A model generated the notes under the pieces. It was not told the DNA's origin and did not search any database. It was given only the letters and a program-made list of their open reading frames with translations. Both the position numbers and the translations under genes were made by a program. A stretch of DNA of 49,718 nucleotides from an uncultured Thiotrichales bacterium (GTDB lineage Bacteria > Pseudomonadota > Gammaproteobacteria > CAIRSR01), in the NCBI GenBank assembly GCA_903881315.1, contig CAIRSR010000082.1:1-49718 (forward strand), given 5' to 3'. Below are positions 26,470 to 35,690 of this stretch, piece after piece; positions within the stretch are counted from its first letter, which is position 1, and each line of letters starts with the position of its first letter.

Positions 26470-26517
26470 CCACCCCATCCCCCAGCCCCTTCCCCTTCCA
26501 GGGTAAGGGGTTTATAA
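26470..26517 (-). repeat. Dispersed repeat family A, copy 6 (inverted)
   Basis: On the minus strand: TTATAAACCCCTTACCCTGG, AAGGGGAAGGGGCTGGGGG. It has the TTATAAACCCC lead and G-run of the family but an imperfect palindrome. Confidence 0.65.
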
Positions 26518-26563
26518 CCAAAATCAAATGATCAATCTGCTGGGCTTATAAAAAACCAGCGCT

Positions 26564-26578
26564 TGGCTCCATAATTGC
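26564..26578 (+). promoter_or_regulatory. Sigma-54 (RpoN) promoter of flgI operon
   Basis: TGGCTC, CATAA, TTGC followed by A. It fits TGGCAC-N5-TTGCW with one mismatch in the hexamer and exact GG/GC spacing. The start would be near 26590, about 80 nt before flgI. It probably drives flgI-flgJ-flgK, in step with the flgB operon. Confidence 0.8.
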
Positions 26579-26670
26579 ATATCCCCTAGCACCGCGCCAA
26601 GCAAGCCGATCAACCGGACAAAGGTTTTGCAAAGCGCACCCGAACAAAGTCCGTACTCCGGAGGTACATC

Positions 26671-27771
26671 ATGAACAGGTTACTCGTCGCCATCCTCACC
26701 ACACTCTGCCTCGTCACCAGCGCCGCAGCCGAGCGCATCAAAGACATCGCCTCGGTACAAGGGGTGCGCATCAACCAATTGGTCGGCTACGGTCTCGTCG
26801 TCGGTCTGAACGGAACCGGCGACCAAAGCACCCAAACCCCCTACACCATCCAAAGCCTCGAAAGTATGCTCTCGCGTCTCGGGGTCAAAATAGCCCCCGG
26901 CACCAACCCACAGCCGAAGAACGTCGCCGCCGTCTCACTCAGCGCCGACCTCCCCGCCTTCGCCAAGCCCGGTCAGACCATTGATGTCACCGTCTCCTCC
27001 ATCGGCAACGCCTCCAGTCTGCGCGGCGGTGCGCTCATGCTCGCCCCCCTCAAAGGTGCCGACGGCAACACCTACGCCATGGCCCAAGGCAATCTCTTGG
27101 TCGGCGGGCTCGGCGTACAAGGCCAAGACGGCTCTAAGATAACCATCAACATCCCGAGTGCCGGTCGCATCCCGGGTGGGGCCACCGTCGAGCGCACCGT
27201 CTCGAATAGCTTTCACGATGGTAACCTCGTGATCCTAAACCTAAACGCCCCCGATTTTACGACCGCCCAGCACATGGCCGAGGTCATCAACAAGACCCTC
27301 GGTGCCGACACCGCCGCCCCACTCGACGCCACCTCGGTGCGGGTACGCTCGCCGCTTGATGCAAGCCAGAAGGTCGGGTTTGTCTCGGTGCTAGAAAACC
27401 TAGAGGTCACCCCAGGCGAGACCGCCGCCCGCGTTATCGTCAACTCGCGCACCGGCACAGTCGTGATCGGCAGCCATGTGCGCGTCCTACCCGCCGCTGT
27501 CTCACACGGCAACCTCATCGTCACCATCACCGAATCGCCCGAAGTGAGCCAACCCGGCCCACGCTCACCAGGCCAGACCGCCATCGTGCCGCGCTCTAAC
27601 ATCAAGGTAGAACAAGAGAAAAACCGCATGTTCCTCTTCGACCCGGGCACCAGCCTCGATGCCCTGGTACGCGCCGTCAATCAGGTAGGTGCCGCCCCCG
27701 GCGACCTCGTCGCCATCCTCGAAGCGCTCAAGGAGGCCGGAGCACTCCGCGCCGAATTGATCATCATCTGA
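26671..27771 (+). CDS. flgI: Flagellar P-ring protein FlgI
   Basis: 366 residues, the standard length. The signal peptide is [20 protein letters not shown]. The mature protein starts [32 protein letters not shown], nearly invariant in the family. It ends [40 protein letters not shown]. FlgI forms the ring around the rod in the peptidoglycan layer. GGAGG lies 7 bp before the ATG. flgJ follows 10 bp later. Confidence 0.97.
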   Translation: MNRLLVAILTTLCLVTSAAAERIKDIASVQGVRINQLVGYGLVVGLNGTGDQSTQTPYTIQSLESMLSRLGVKIAPGTNPQPKNVAAVSLSADLPAFAKPGQTIDVTVSSIGNASSLRGGALMLAPLKGADGNTYAMAQGNLLVGGLGVQGQDGSKITINIPSAGRIPGGATVERTVSNSFHDGNLVILNLNAPDFTTAQHMAEVINKTLGADTAAPLDATSVRVRSPLDASQKVGFVSVLENLEVTPGETAARVIVNSRTGTVVIGSHVRVLPAAVSHGNLIVTITESPEVSQPGPRSPGQTAIVPRSNIKVEQEKNRMFLFDPGTSLDALVRAVNQVGAAPGDLVAILEALKEAGALRAELIII

Positions 27772-27781
27772 GTAGGCCGCC

Positions 27782-28735
27782 ATGTCCGCAAGCCCCGCCA
27801 TCTACAACGATCTGAACGGCCTGACTAGCCTCCGTAGTCAGGCCCACCGCGATCCGAGTAAGAATCTGCGCGAGGCGGCTACCCAGTTCGAAGCGCTTTT
27901 TATCCAAAACATGTTAAAAGGTGCCCGTGCCGCCAGTCTCGCCCCAGGGGCGCTCGATGGCCCCCACAGCGACACCTACAAAGAGATGTACGACCAACAA
28001 CTCGCCCTAACCCTCGCCAAAGGCCGAGGTATCGGTATCGCCGATATGCTGGTGCGCCAACTCCAAGGCCCAGTAAACCACCAGCACAACACCGGGCACA
28101 GCATGGCACCACCACTGCATGTCATAAGAACGACACCAGCCGCCTATAGCGCCACAAACTCGTCACCCTCCCCCACCGACCCGTCAGAAGGGGTTCGAGA
28201 CGCCTCCGCCTCAGCACCCCCCCAGAAAGCACCATCGCCAACCCACTACCGCACCCCAGAGGAATTTGTCGCCTCGGTCTGGCCAGCGGCTTGCGATGCC
28301 GCCAACAAATTGGGGGTAGACCCCAAGGTGCTGGTGGCCCAGGCTGCGGTCGAGAGTGGTTGGGGGCGATCGGTCGCCCACCGCAACGACGGCACAAGTA
28401 GCCACAACCTGTTTGGGATCAAGGCCGATGGGCGCTGGAGTGGGGCGCGCACCATCGTCTCGACCCTTGAGTACGAAGACGGAGTCGCCGTGCGTCGCCA
28501 AGACCCCTTTCGGTCGTACGACTCGTTCAGCGACAGCTTCGCGGACTACGCGCATTTTCTGCAATCCAACCCGCGCTACCAAACCGCACTGGATCAGGCC
28601 AAGAGCCCCGAGGCCTTCTTACAAGGGCTGCAACGCGCCGGTTATGCCACCGACCCCGCCTACGCCAAAAAGGTGGCCTCTGTTTTGCATGGAAGCACCT
28701 TACAAACCGCGCTTGCCAATCTCAATAATGCCTGA
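27782..28735 (+). CDS. flgJ: Rod-assembly peptidoglycan hydrolase FlgJ (two-domain)
   Basis: 317 residues. The N-terminal rod-binding domain has REAATQFEALFIQNMLKGAR and DMLVRQL. A linker rich in P, S and T (about 105-160) follows. The C-terminal glucosaminidase-type domain has PKVLVAQAAVESGWGRSVAH with the likely catalytic Glu in AAVESGWG, and NLFGIKADGRWSG. The enzyme cuts peptidoglycan so the rod can pass. The fusion is typical of beta- and gammaproteobacteria; other groups have only the rod domain. Confidence 0.95.
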   Translation: MSASPAIYNDLNGLTSLRSQAHRDPSKNLREAATQFEALFIQNMLKGARAASLAPGALDGPHSDTYKEMYDQQLALTLAKGRGIGIADMLVRQLQGPVNHQHNTGHSMAPPLHVIRTTPAAYSATNSSPSPTDPSEGVRDASASAPPQKAPSPTHYRTPEEFVASVWPAACDAANKLGVDPKVLVAQAAVESGWGRSVAHRNDGTSSHNLFGIKADGRWSGARTIVSTLEYEDGVAVRRQDPFRSYDSFSDSFADYAHFLQSNPRYQTALDQAKSPEAFLQGLQRAGYATDPAYAKKVASVLHGSTLQTALANLNNA

Positions 28736-28755
28736 ATGCTGCGGGGAGAAACGCC

Positions 28756-30861
28756 ATGCCCGACCTACTCGGTATAAGTAGCTCTGCACTGACTGCGGTC
28801 GATCAGTGGCTCAGCACCACCAGCCATAATATCTCGAACGTAAACACCCCCGGGTATTCTCGAGAAACGGTCAACCTCAGCGCCAAACACCCGACCCTCA
28901 TGGGTAATCAGTTCGTGGGTAATGGGGTGCAGGTTGATTCGGTAAAGCGCGAATACAATACCTTTCTGACGAATAATGTCTGGGGCACGACCGCGCAGCA
29001 GGGCCAGGCCCAAACGCTTTCGGATATGGCGACCCAGGTGGATAATCTCCTGGCCAATTCCACGACCGGACTTTCTCCAACCCTCGACAAGTTTTTCACT
29101 GCCGCGCATGGGGTTGCCAACGACCCAACCTCGGCTGGTGCCCGCCAGCAGGTACTCTCGACGGGGGAAACCGTCGTACAAACCTTTCAGATGCTCTCGA
29201 CCCAGATGCAGGGCATCGGCAATAATGTCAATACCCTGATGACGACCCAGGTGACCCAGATCAATAATCTGGCCTCTAGTATTGCAAAATACAATGTCAA
29301 TATTGCAACCGACACCGCCAAGACCGACGGCCTGGGATCACCAAACGATCTCGCGGATTCTCGAGACGAAGCGGTTCGTCAATTGTCTGCCATCGTTGGG
29401 GTAAACGTCTTTCAGCAACCCGATGGCACGCTGAATGTATCGATTGGGAATGGGCAGAATCTGGTCGCGGGGAGTCAGGTTCGCTATCTCAATGTCGTCA
29501 ACAATCCCTATGACCCAGCACAAAACGAGGTCGCCTTGGGGGATTCGGCCAATGCCGCCGACCCCGCGAATGTCAAGGCCCACGTCACCGCCGTAAACCC
29601 CGCCAGCAGCAGCGCAGACATTATCTCGGGGCAGATTACTGGTGGATCGCTGGGGGGACTATTACAGTTTCGCAATAACACACTGCAACCCGCGCTGAAT
29701 GGCTTGGGACGGGTCGCCATCGGGCTTACCGCCACGATGAACCAGCAGCAACAAAAGGGCATGGATCTCAATGGGAATCTCGGCACGAATCTGTTTAGCA
29801 CCTTATCGCCCAAGGTCTATATCAATGTGGGGAATACGAGCGACCTGCAGGTAAATGCCAGCGTAAGCGACGCAACCGCCCTCACCACCAGCAACTATCG
29901 CCTCGACGTTACCCTGGGTGGTTATACGCTAACCAATCTGAGCGACGGCACCACCACCAACATGACCGTCAAACCGAATAGCGCAAGCGGCTCTTCCCTC
30001 ACCCTTGCCCCGCCGGTGGATGGGATCACACTCACCATGAGTAGCATGGTCGGGATCTATGGAAAACCAGGCGACAGCTTTTTGATCCGCCCAACCCAAA
30101 ACGCCGCAAGCCAGATTGCACTCGCCACCGACGACCCGACCAAATTGGCAGCAGCAAGCCCAATCCGCGCCAACGCCACCAGCGGCAATACCGGCAATGG
30201 GGCGCTCAGCGTCAATCAGGTGGTTGACCCAACCAATCCCGCCTTTGCAACCCCCGGGCAATTAAAGCCCCCACTCCTGATTCGCTTTGATAACCCACCG
30301 CCAGCGGGGGGTGGTATTACCTATTCGGTGTACGACAATACCAATCCATCGAATCCGAGCTTGGTTCTCGACAGCACGGTGCCGAGCAGACCGACCCTAT
30401 TGCAACACATCCCGTATGATCCTTCTCAGGATAAGCCGCTATTCCCGCAGGGGGGTATCGATTATGGCTATCGGGTAACGCTCTCGGGCACACCGAAACC
30501 AGGCGACAGCTTTACCATTGGCTATAACTCCAATGGCGTGGGCGACAACAGCAATATGTTGGCGCTAAGCCAGCTACAGAATACCAATCTCTTGGCAGGG
30601 GGCACGACCACCTTCCAGGGTGCCTACGGACAGCTCGTGTCGGATGTCGGCAGTGCGACCCAACATGCCGGAGACGATAATACCGCTGCAACTGCCATGT
30701 TGGCCCAGGCAAAGAGTGCGCAACAATCGCAGTCGGGGGTCAATCTGGACGAGGAGGCGGCCCATCTCCTGAATTATCAGCAGGCCTATCAGGCCGCAGC
30801 GCAATTGGTCTCGACAGCGAACACCCTATTTAATAGCATCCTTGGGGCAGTAGCCAAGTAA
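28756..30861 (+). CDS. flgK: Hook-filament junction protein FlgK
   Basis: 701 residues, longer than the 550 or so of E. coli. N-terminus MPDLLGISSSALTAVDQWLS, TTSHNISNVNTPGYSRETVN; C-terminus SGVNLDEEAAHLLNYQQAYQ, AAAQLVSTANTLFNSILGAV. Both terminal helices are diagnostic. The extra middle has beta-domains with a G-x-P-x-x-G-D-S/F-F pattern (GKPGDSFLIRPT; GTPKPGDSFTIGY), also seen in FlgL. FlgK joins the hook to the filament. GGGGAG lies 8 bp upstream of the ATG. Confidence 0.96.
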   Translation: MPDLLGISSSALTAVDQWLSTTSHNISNVNTPGYSRETVNLSAKHPTLMGNQFVGNGVQVDSVKREYNTFLTNNVWGTTAQQGQAQTLSDMATQVDNLLANSTTGLSPTLDKFFTAAHGVANDPTSAGARQQVLSTGETVVQTFQMLSTQMQGIGNNVNTLMTTQVTQINNLASSIAKYNVNIATDTAKTDGLGSPNDLADSRDEAVRQLSAIVGVNVFQQPDGTLNVSIGNGQNLVAGSQVRYLNVVNNPYDPAQNEVALGDSANAADPANVKAHVTAVNPASSSADIISGQITGGSLGGLLQFRNNTLQPALNGLGRVAIGLTATMNQQQQKGMDLNGNLGTNLFSTLSPKVYINVGNTSDLQVNASVSDATALTTSNYRLDVTLGGYTLTNLSDGTTTNMTVKPNSASGSSLTLAPPVDGITLTMSSMVGIYGKPGDSFLIRPTQNAASQIALATDDPTKLAAASPIRANATSGNTGNGALSVNQVVDPTNPAFATPGQLKPPLLIRFDNPPPAGGGITYSVYDNTNPSNPSLVLDSTVPSRPTLLQHIPYDPSQDKPLFPQGGIDYGYRVTLSGTPKPGDSFTIGYNSNGVGDNSNMLALSQLQNTNLLAGGTTTFQGAYGQLVSDVGSATQHAGDDNTAATAMLAQAKSAQQSQSGVNLDEEAAHLLNYQQAYQAAAQLVSTANTLFNSILGAVAK

Positions 30862-30868
30862 AACCAGT

Positions 30869-30976
30869 GTAACCATTCAGACCCCTCCCCCCATTGGGGA
30901 GAGGTTGAGAGGAGGGAGGAGAACTTTTCAATATCTTCCCTCCCCTGCCCCCCTCCCAAAGGGGGGAACGGTTACC
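30869..30976. repeat. MITE-like repeat family B, copy 2
   Basis: About 108 bp between flgK and flgL. It starts GTAACCATTCAGACCCCTCC and ends GGGGGGAACGGTTACC. The inside matches copy 1 closely, including GGAGGGAGGAGAACTTTTC and AATAT. Inserted in a tight operon, it separates flgL from flgK by 150 bp. Confidence 0.8.
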
Positions 30977-31011
30977 AACCAGTTTTTTAGATCTTTGACG
31001 AGGAGGATGGT

Positions 31012-32460
31012 ATGCGTATCTCTACTACGATGTTCCAACAGATGAACATTGATTCGATCCAGAACGCGACCGGAACACTCCAGCACACGCAGGATCAGCT
31101 CGCGACCGGGCAACGCATGATTACCCCCTCTGACGACCCGGCTGCCGCAAGCCGAGTCTTGGCGCTGCAACAGGCCATTGTCACGAGTGGGCAATACCAG
31201 AGCAATGGTAACGCCGCGACCGCTCGCCTGAATCTCGAAGATTCGGCGCTTTCCAATACCAGCACACTACTCACCAGTGTGCGAACGCTGGCCTTACAGG
31301 CAAACAATCCAAGCCTGTCCAGCACCGATCGCCAGGCCATCGCTGTGCAGATGCGCCAAGATTTTAGTCAAATGCTGAGTCTCGCCAATACCCAAGACGC
31401 CAATGGCGAATACCTGTTTGCTGGCAATAGCACTTCTATCCAGCCCTTTACTGTCAACGCCAACAAGGTCACCTATCATGGCGACCAAGGCAATCGCGCC
31501 CTCCAGGTCGGGAATTCCGACCAGATCGAGACCAGCGATTCGGGCTTTCATGTCTTTATGGACATCCCCTCCGGCACCAACAACGGCTACTTCGTCACCT
31601 CTAGTTCGGCCAATAACAGTGGCGGCGGCACCATCGATACCGGCACGGTCGTTGATCGTGGCCAGTGGATCCCAGGCACCTACAGCGTCACCTTCCCAAC
31701 CACCGATACCTACCAGGTGCTCGACAGTAGCGGCGCTTTGATCGCGAATGGCACCTACACCAGCGGTTCCGCCCTCTCGTTTCGTGGCATTGAGACCACG
31801 ATCAGCGGGACACCCGCAGTTGGCGACACCTTTAAGATAACCTCTGTCGGCGCAAGCCCAAGCAATACCGGCACCGGTGCGCTGGAGCATTGCACGGTCG
31901 TGGATTCTACGGCGCTAAAACAAGATAGCTACAACATCTCCTTTCCCACTGCAACCCTTTATCAGGTGACCAACACCGCCGGCAACGTCGTCGCCAGCGG
32001 CAATTTCCAAAGCGGCCAACCGATCCGCTTCGAGGGGATCCAGACCGACGTGATCGGCGCACCCAGCCCGGGGGATAATTTTGTCGTCACCCCACCCGCT
32101 CGGCAGGATATCTTTTCGACGCTAAACACACTCGCCACAACCCTCGAAGATCCGACGACCTCCCAAGATCCGAAGGTCGTCGCCAGTACCGTATCAGCGG
32201 CGCTAAAAAACATTGATAATGCCGAGGCGCGTATCTCCGATACCCGAGCGGCGATCGGCGGACGCCTGAACCGCGTCAGTAGCGCACAGGACAGCGAAAA
32301 TTATTTCTCCCTACAACTCACCCAAGCCAAGTCCACCCTATCGGATGTGGATTACACAACAGCGGTCTCGTCTCTCAACCTCCAAACGGTGGGGCTACAA
32401 GCCGCCCAACAGGCCTATGTAAAGGTATCCAATCTCTCCCTGTTCAATTATCTACGCTAG
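31012..32460 (+). CDS. flgL: Hook-filament junction protein FlgL, with internal duplication
   Basis: 482 residues. N-terminus MRISTTMFQQMNIDSIQNAT, GTLQHTQDQLATGQRMITPS, DDPAAASRVLAL; C-terminus STLSDVDYTTAVSSLNLQTV, GLQAAQQAYVKVSNLSLFNY. It links FlgK to flagellin. The surface region has two copies of a ~55-residue module (about 224-278 and 305-360), each with a Y-x-x-x-F-P-T start, a G-I-E/Q-T strand and G-x-P-x-x-G-D-x-F. AGGAGG lies 7 bp before the ATG. A single cysteine sits between the modules. Confidence 0.95.
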   Translation: MRISTTMFQQMNIDSIQNATGTLQHTQDQLATGQRMITPSDDPAAASRVLALQQAIVTSGQYQSNGNAATARLNLEDSALSNTSTLLTSVRTLALQANNPSLSSTDRQAIAVQMRQDFSQMLSLANTQDANGEYLFAGNSTSIQPFTVNANKVTYHGDQGNRALQVGNSDQIETSDSGFHVFMDIPSGTNNGYFVTSSSANNSGGGTIDTGTVVDRGQWIPGTYSVTFPTTDTYQVLDSSGALIANGTYTSGSALSFRGIETTISGTPAVGDTFKITSVGASPSNTGTGALEHCTVVDSTALKQDSYNISFPTATLYQVTNTAGNVVASGNFQSGQPIRFEGIQTDVIGAPSPGDNFVVTPPARQDIFSTLNTLATTLEDPTTSQDPKVVASTVSAALKNIDNAEARISDTRAAIGGRLNRVSSAQDSENYFSLQLTQAKSTLSDVDYTTAVSSLNLQTVGLQAAQQAYVKVSNLSLFNYLR

Positions 32461-32835
32461 CCCCCACACCGGATAACCCCAAGGTAGCGGCGTCCACTCT
32501 GTGCCAAGCAGTAACGTCCCCATGGCCCTCCTAACCACCCACGCTCGTTCGTTTTGAAAACGCCAAACCCCACCTCATGCGTCCATGGTCACTACAGGCG
32601 TCCTGTCCACGTACCTTATGGGGCGGATCAGTCCGTGCGGGAGATCCCAAAGGGGACATTGCCATTCTGCAGAAATGGGGACATCTCTATTTTGGGTTGA
32701 CAGGAGCCGAACACCCCGCCCGCAATAGCAAAAAATTTGGCGCTTAAATCTATCTCCATTCCGTGATGTGGTTATTGCAGGCGTGGCGAGATTCGTGCTA
32801 TATGTAGAGGATAGTAGGGCTGTGAGAATCGTACG
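32461..32835. other. Intergenic region, possible insertion-sequence scar
   Basis: No gene seen in 375 bases. Near 32656-32702 the stretch AAAGGGGACATTGCC, then AAATGGGGACATCTC and TATTTTGGGTTGACA, has the look of insertion-sequence termini, but no transposase remains. A candidate promoter for the ParA-like gene is at 32775-32804. Confidence 0.4.
32775..32804 (+). promoter_or_regulatory. Possible sigma-70 promoter for the ParA-like gene
   Basis: TTGCAG, 18 bp, TATATG, about 30 bp before the gene start. The boxes are fair matches to TTGACA and TATAAT. Confidence 0.4.
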
Positions 32836-33513
32836 ATGATCGTAGCGTGTGGGGGAATCAAGGGCGGGGTGGGGAAAACCACCGTCGCCGTTCATCTTGC
32901 TGTTCTGGCTGCCGCAGCAGGGCGTGAGGTGTTGTTGATCGACGGTGATAGTCAGGGGAGCGCCTCCGATTTCACCGCCATCCGCAGAGAGGCTCGCGGC
33001 GGCGATGCTGGTTACTCCAACGTACAATTGTTCGGTGCCTCTATCCGCGCCGAAGGGCTGCGGCTCGCCCCCAAATACGATGAGTTGATCATCGACGTTG
33101 CCGGGCGTGACAGCGCAGGACAACGGGCGGCGATAGCCATTGCCGATATCGTGATCCTGCCCTTCCTGCCAGGCTCCTTTGATATCTGGGGACTAGAGCG
33201 AACGATTGATATCATCGAAGAGGCGCGTGCGTACAATGAAAACCTGCGCACGTTTGCCCTACTAAACCGCGCCGACCCCTCCGACCGAGACAACATCGCC
33301 GCGATTAATACCGTCGATGCGATCAATACCATAGAAGGTGTTGGCGGTATCCAGGTGTTACGATCGCGTCTTGGTAACCGTAAGGCGTTTCGATCGGCCT
33401 CTGGACAAGGGCTCATCGTGACCGAGATGAAACCACGCGACGAGAAGGCTGTCGCTGAGATACGGCACCTTTTTTCTGAAATCTTCCCTGAAATCCATGC
33501 TGCTGTGAAATAA
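32836..33513 (+). CDS. ParA/MinD-type P-loop ATPase
   Basis: 225 residues. The deviant Walker A is KGGVGKTT at 9-16, with the signature first Lys9. DGDSQGSASDF (A' motif) and LIIDVAGRD (Walker B-like) follow. Such ATPases position DNA, chemoreceptors or protein machines. The D-S-Q-G sequence and short length match stand-alone ParA-like proteins, not the chromosomal ParA with an N-terminal DNA-binding domain. No ParB or centromere-like repeats are nearby. The next gene starts 2 bp later, so they probably work together. Confidence 0.85.
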   Translation: MIVACGGIKGGVGKTTVAVHLAVLAAAAGREVLLIDGDSQGSASDFTAIRREARGGDAGYSNVQLFGASIRAEGLRLAPKYDELIIDVAGRDSAGQRAAIAIADIVILPFLPGSFDIWGLERTIDIIEEARAYNENLRTFALLNRADPSDRDNIAAINTVDAINTIEGVGGIQVLRSRLGNRKAFRSASGQGLIVTEMKPRDEKAVAEIRHLFSEIFPEIHAAVK

Positions 33514-33515
33514 CA

Positions 33516-34514
33516 ATGACGACTAGCCCGCAACCCCGTGCACCGCGCCCCTCCGCGATCCGACGACGCCCCCAACCTAGCCCCTCCCTAGATGAGTTTA
33601 TCCATGCCGGCACGGCTGGCGATACGGCCCACGCCGAGGCGACACCCGAGGTTGCTGTGGCGGTCGTAGAACCCGCGCACCACGCCCATCACCGCAGTGG
33701 GCTCATCCATTTCGCCATCTTCATTGGCCTCTGCGCCTTGGGTGTGGCCTTATTCAACGTCTATCATTCGCTAATCGAGCCAATCCCGCCCGTATCACAG
33801 GTGGCACCGTCTGCCGCCCCCTCTGCGACGAACATGCGGCCCGAGAGCGTACTACCTCCCGCTACCGCCCCACTGCCCACCACCATTCCGGCCTCCGTCC
33901 AGACCATGTCGGCGGTTCAGGGGGTACAGTGGCTTGCCCTCACCGATCTCCAGTTTGCACGCCATGATCTGCTGTTGGGGATGAACGCCACGGCCATGGC
34001 CTCGTTGGTGCTCGCCAAGATCCACCTCAATTTTCTCGGCAAGCCCTTCGCCCCCGAGGTCACCGAACTCGATCGCATCATCGCGGGCCTACAAAGTGCG
34101 CCGATATTGTCGCTTGGGGATCTCGATCGCGACATCGAACAACTCAAAGGTACCTGGGCGCGCATAACCTTCGGCCCCTCGTTAGGCGACGGCAGCCTGC
34201 TTGGTTGGCTCACCCCGTGGCGGCACCCGAGCGCCCCAGACTCGCGGCCCGAACTAGAGACCACCGATGCGGGACGGTATCTCGTGGCGCGTCTCGATCG
34301 CCTAAAATGGCTCGCACTCTGGGGCGATGAGGCGGGCCTGCGCAAGGCAAGCGCCACTTTAGAGGATCTGTTGGGGGAAAAATTCTTAAAGAGCCCCGAG
34401 GCAAAGCCTTGGCTGCTCTGGATCCGCGCCCTACAACGCACCCCACTGCGGCATGATGTCACCGAGGTCAACACACTGATTGTGCGGCTGTCGCGCCTAG
34501 AGCTACAGCCCTAA
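33516..34514 (+). CDS. Single-pass membrane protein with HemX-like periplasmic part
   Basis: 332 residues. A P/R/H-rich cytoplasmic N-terminus (about 1-65) leads to one membrane helix, [20 protein letters not shown] (about 68-88). A P/A/S-rich stalk and a helical C-terminal domain follow. The latter has [26 protein letters not shown] and spaced L-x-x-L repeats, which resemble HemX-type proteins only loosely. The start is 2 bp past the ParA-like stop, so the two are probably translationally coupled. A membrane anchor or partner for the ATPase is inferred. Its last 12 bases overlap the end of mtnA. Confidence 0.6.
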   Translation: MTTSPQPRAPRPSAIRRRPQPSPSLDEFIHAGTAGDTAHAEATPEVAVAVVEPAHHAHHRSGLIHFAIFIGLCALGVALFNVYHSLIEPIPPVSQVAPSAAPSATNMRPESVLPPATAPLPTTIPASVQTMSAVQGVQWLALTDLQFARHDLLLGMNATAMASLVLAKIHLNFLGKPFAPEVTELDRIIAGLQSAPILSLGDLDRDIEQLKGTWARITFGPSLGDGSLLGWLTPWRHPSAPDSRPELETTDAGRYLVARLDRLKWLALWGDEAGLRKASATLEDLLGEKFLKSPEAKPWLLWIRALQRTPLRHDVTEVNTLIVRLSRLELQP

Positions 34515-35564
34515 GTACTCGGGTGACTGCAGGAGTGCGGTCATCCGTGCTTGGTTTGGCGTATGCACAACCCCGCGCTCGGTGACAATGGCATCGATAA
34601 GCGAGGCGGGCGTGATATCAAAGGCTGGGTTCCAGGCTAACGCGCCCGTTGCGGCAACGGGGGCCCCAGCAAACGAGAGTATTTCGTGGGGAGAACGCTC
34701 CTCAATGGGGATGAGCCTGCCCTCCGCAAGCCCCATATCTATGGTAGAGGTTGGGGCGACGACCATAAAGCGGATGCCGTGATAACGCGCCGCAACCGCG
34801 AGCTGATAGGTGCCTATCTTGTTTGCGGTGTCGCCGTTCGCCGCGATACGGTCGGCACCGACCACCACCCACTGGATGGGTTTGGTGGCCATGAGGTAGG
34901 CGCTCGCGCTATCGGTGATGAGGGTGACGGGGATATTGTCGCGAACCAATTCCCAGGCGGTGAGGCGAGCGCCTTGTAACCACGGGCGGGTTTCACTGGC
35001 ATAGACCTTGGTGATGCGTTGAGACTGGTAGGCCGTGCGGATCACGCCGAGTGCGGTGCCAAAACCGCCGGTGGCGAGTGAACCGGTATTGCAATGGGTC
35101 AGCACATCCCCCACGCCATCGAACAACTGGGCACCGAGTTCGCCCATGTGGCGGTTTGCGGCAATATCCGCCGCGTGGATGCGCCGAGCAATCGCAAGCA
35201 GTGCGCCTGGGTCGGTATCTGGGTGCTGGATGGCGGTGCGTAGGGCATTGATGGCCCAAAATAGGTTTACCGCCGTGGGACGACTCTCGGCAAGTAGTGC
35301 TAAGTCTTCTTCCACATCGGTGCGCCATGTGGCGGGGGCTTTTTGGTAGCGTTTGCGTGCGGCGAGCACCACACCATAGGCGGCGGTAATGCCAATGGCC
35401 GGAGCACCGCGCACAACCATGTCACGGATTGCTTGGGCTACTGCAGAAACATCATAGAGATCTAGGTACTTCTCGTGATGAGGTAGACGGCGTTGGTCAA
35501 GGAGACGGAGGCAGTCATCGCGCCACGCAATGGATGGAAAGGCAGGTTCTGCTGTTGTTTTCAT
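34503..35564 (-). CDS. mtnA: S-methyl-5-thioribose-1-phosphate isomerase
   Basis: 353 residues from the ATG at 35564; a TTG seven codons earlier is less likely. It has the IF2B-fold motifs [50 protein letters not shown] and [18 protein letters not shown], with the catalytic Cys (HCNTG) and Asp (GADRI). It converts methylthioribose-1-phosphate to methylthioribulose-1-phosphate in methionine salvage. It is divergent from ompA, and the mtaD gene beyond it acts on the same pathway's starting compound. Confidence 0.95.
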   Translation of the reverse strand: MKTTAEPAFPSIAWRDDCLRLLDQRRLPHHEKYLDLYDVSAVAQAIRDMVVRGAPAIGITAAYGVVLAARKRYQKAPATWRTDVEEDLALLAESRPTAVNLFWAINALRTAIQHPDTDPGALLAIARRIHAADIAANRHMGELGAQLFDGVGDVLTHCNTGSLATGGFGTALGVIRTAYQSQRITKVYASETRPWLQGARLTAWELVRDNIPVTLITDSASAYLMATKPIQWVVVGADRIAANGDTANKIGTYQLAVAARYHGIRFMVVAPTSTIDMGLAEGRLIPIEERSPHEILSFAGAPVAATGALAWNPAFDITPASLIDAIVTERGVVHTPNQARMTALLQSPEYLGL

Positions 35565-35615
35565 GATACAAGCGCCTATTTTCAAACAACGATATTTTTC
35601 TTATAATTACAGATA

Positions 35616-35644
35616 TTGTGTACTGAGCGCAACGAGTGTAGAAT
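35616..35644 (+). promoter_or_regulatory. Sigma-70 promoter of the OmpA-domain gene
   Basis: TTGTGT, 17 bp, TAGAAT. The spacing is ideal, and the boxes match TTGACA at 4 of 6 and TATAAT at 5 of 6. The start would be near 35651, about 40 nt before the ATG, with AGGAG 9 bp upstream of it. Confidence 0.6.
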
Positions 35645-35690
35645 GTTTTGTACTATTCTTACAACTAACCTTGATTAGGAGTTTTTAACC

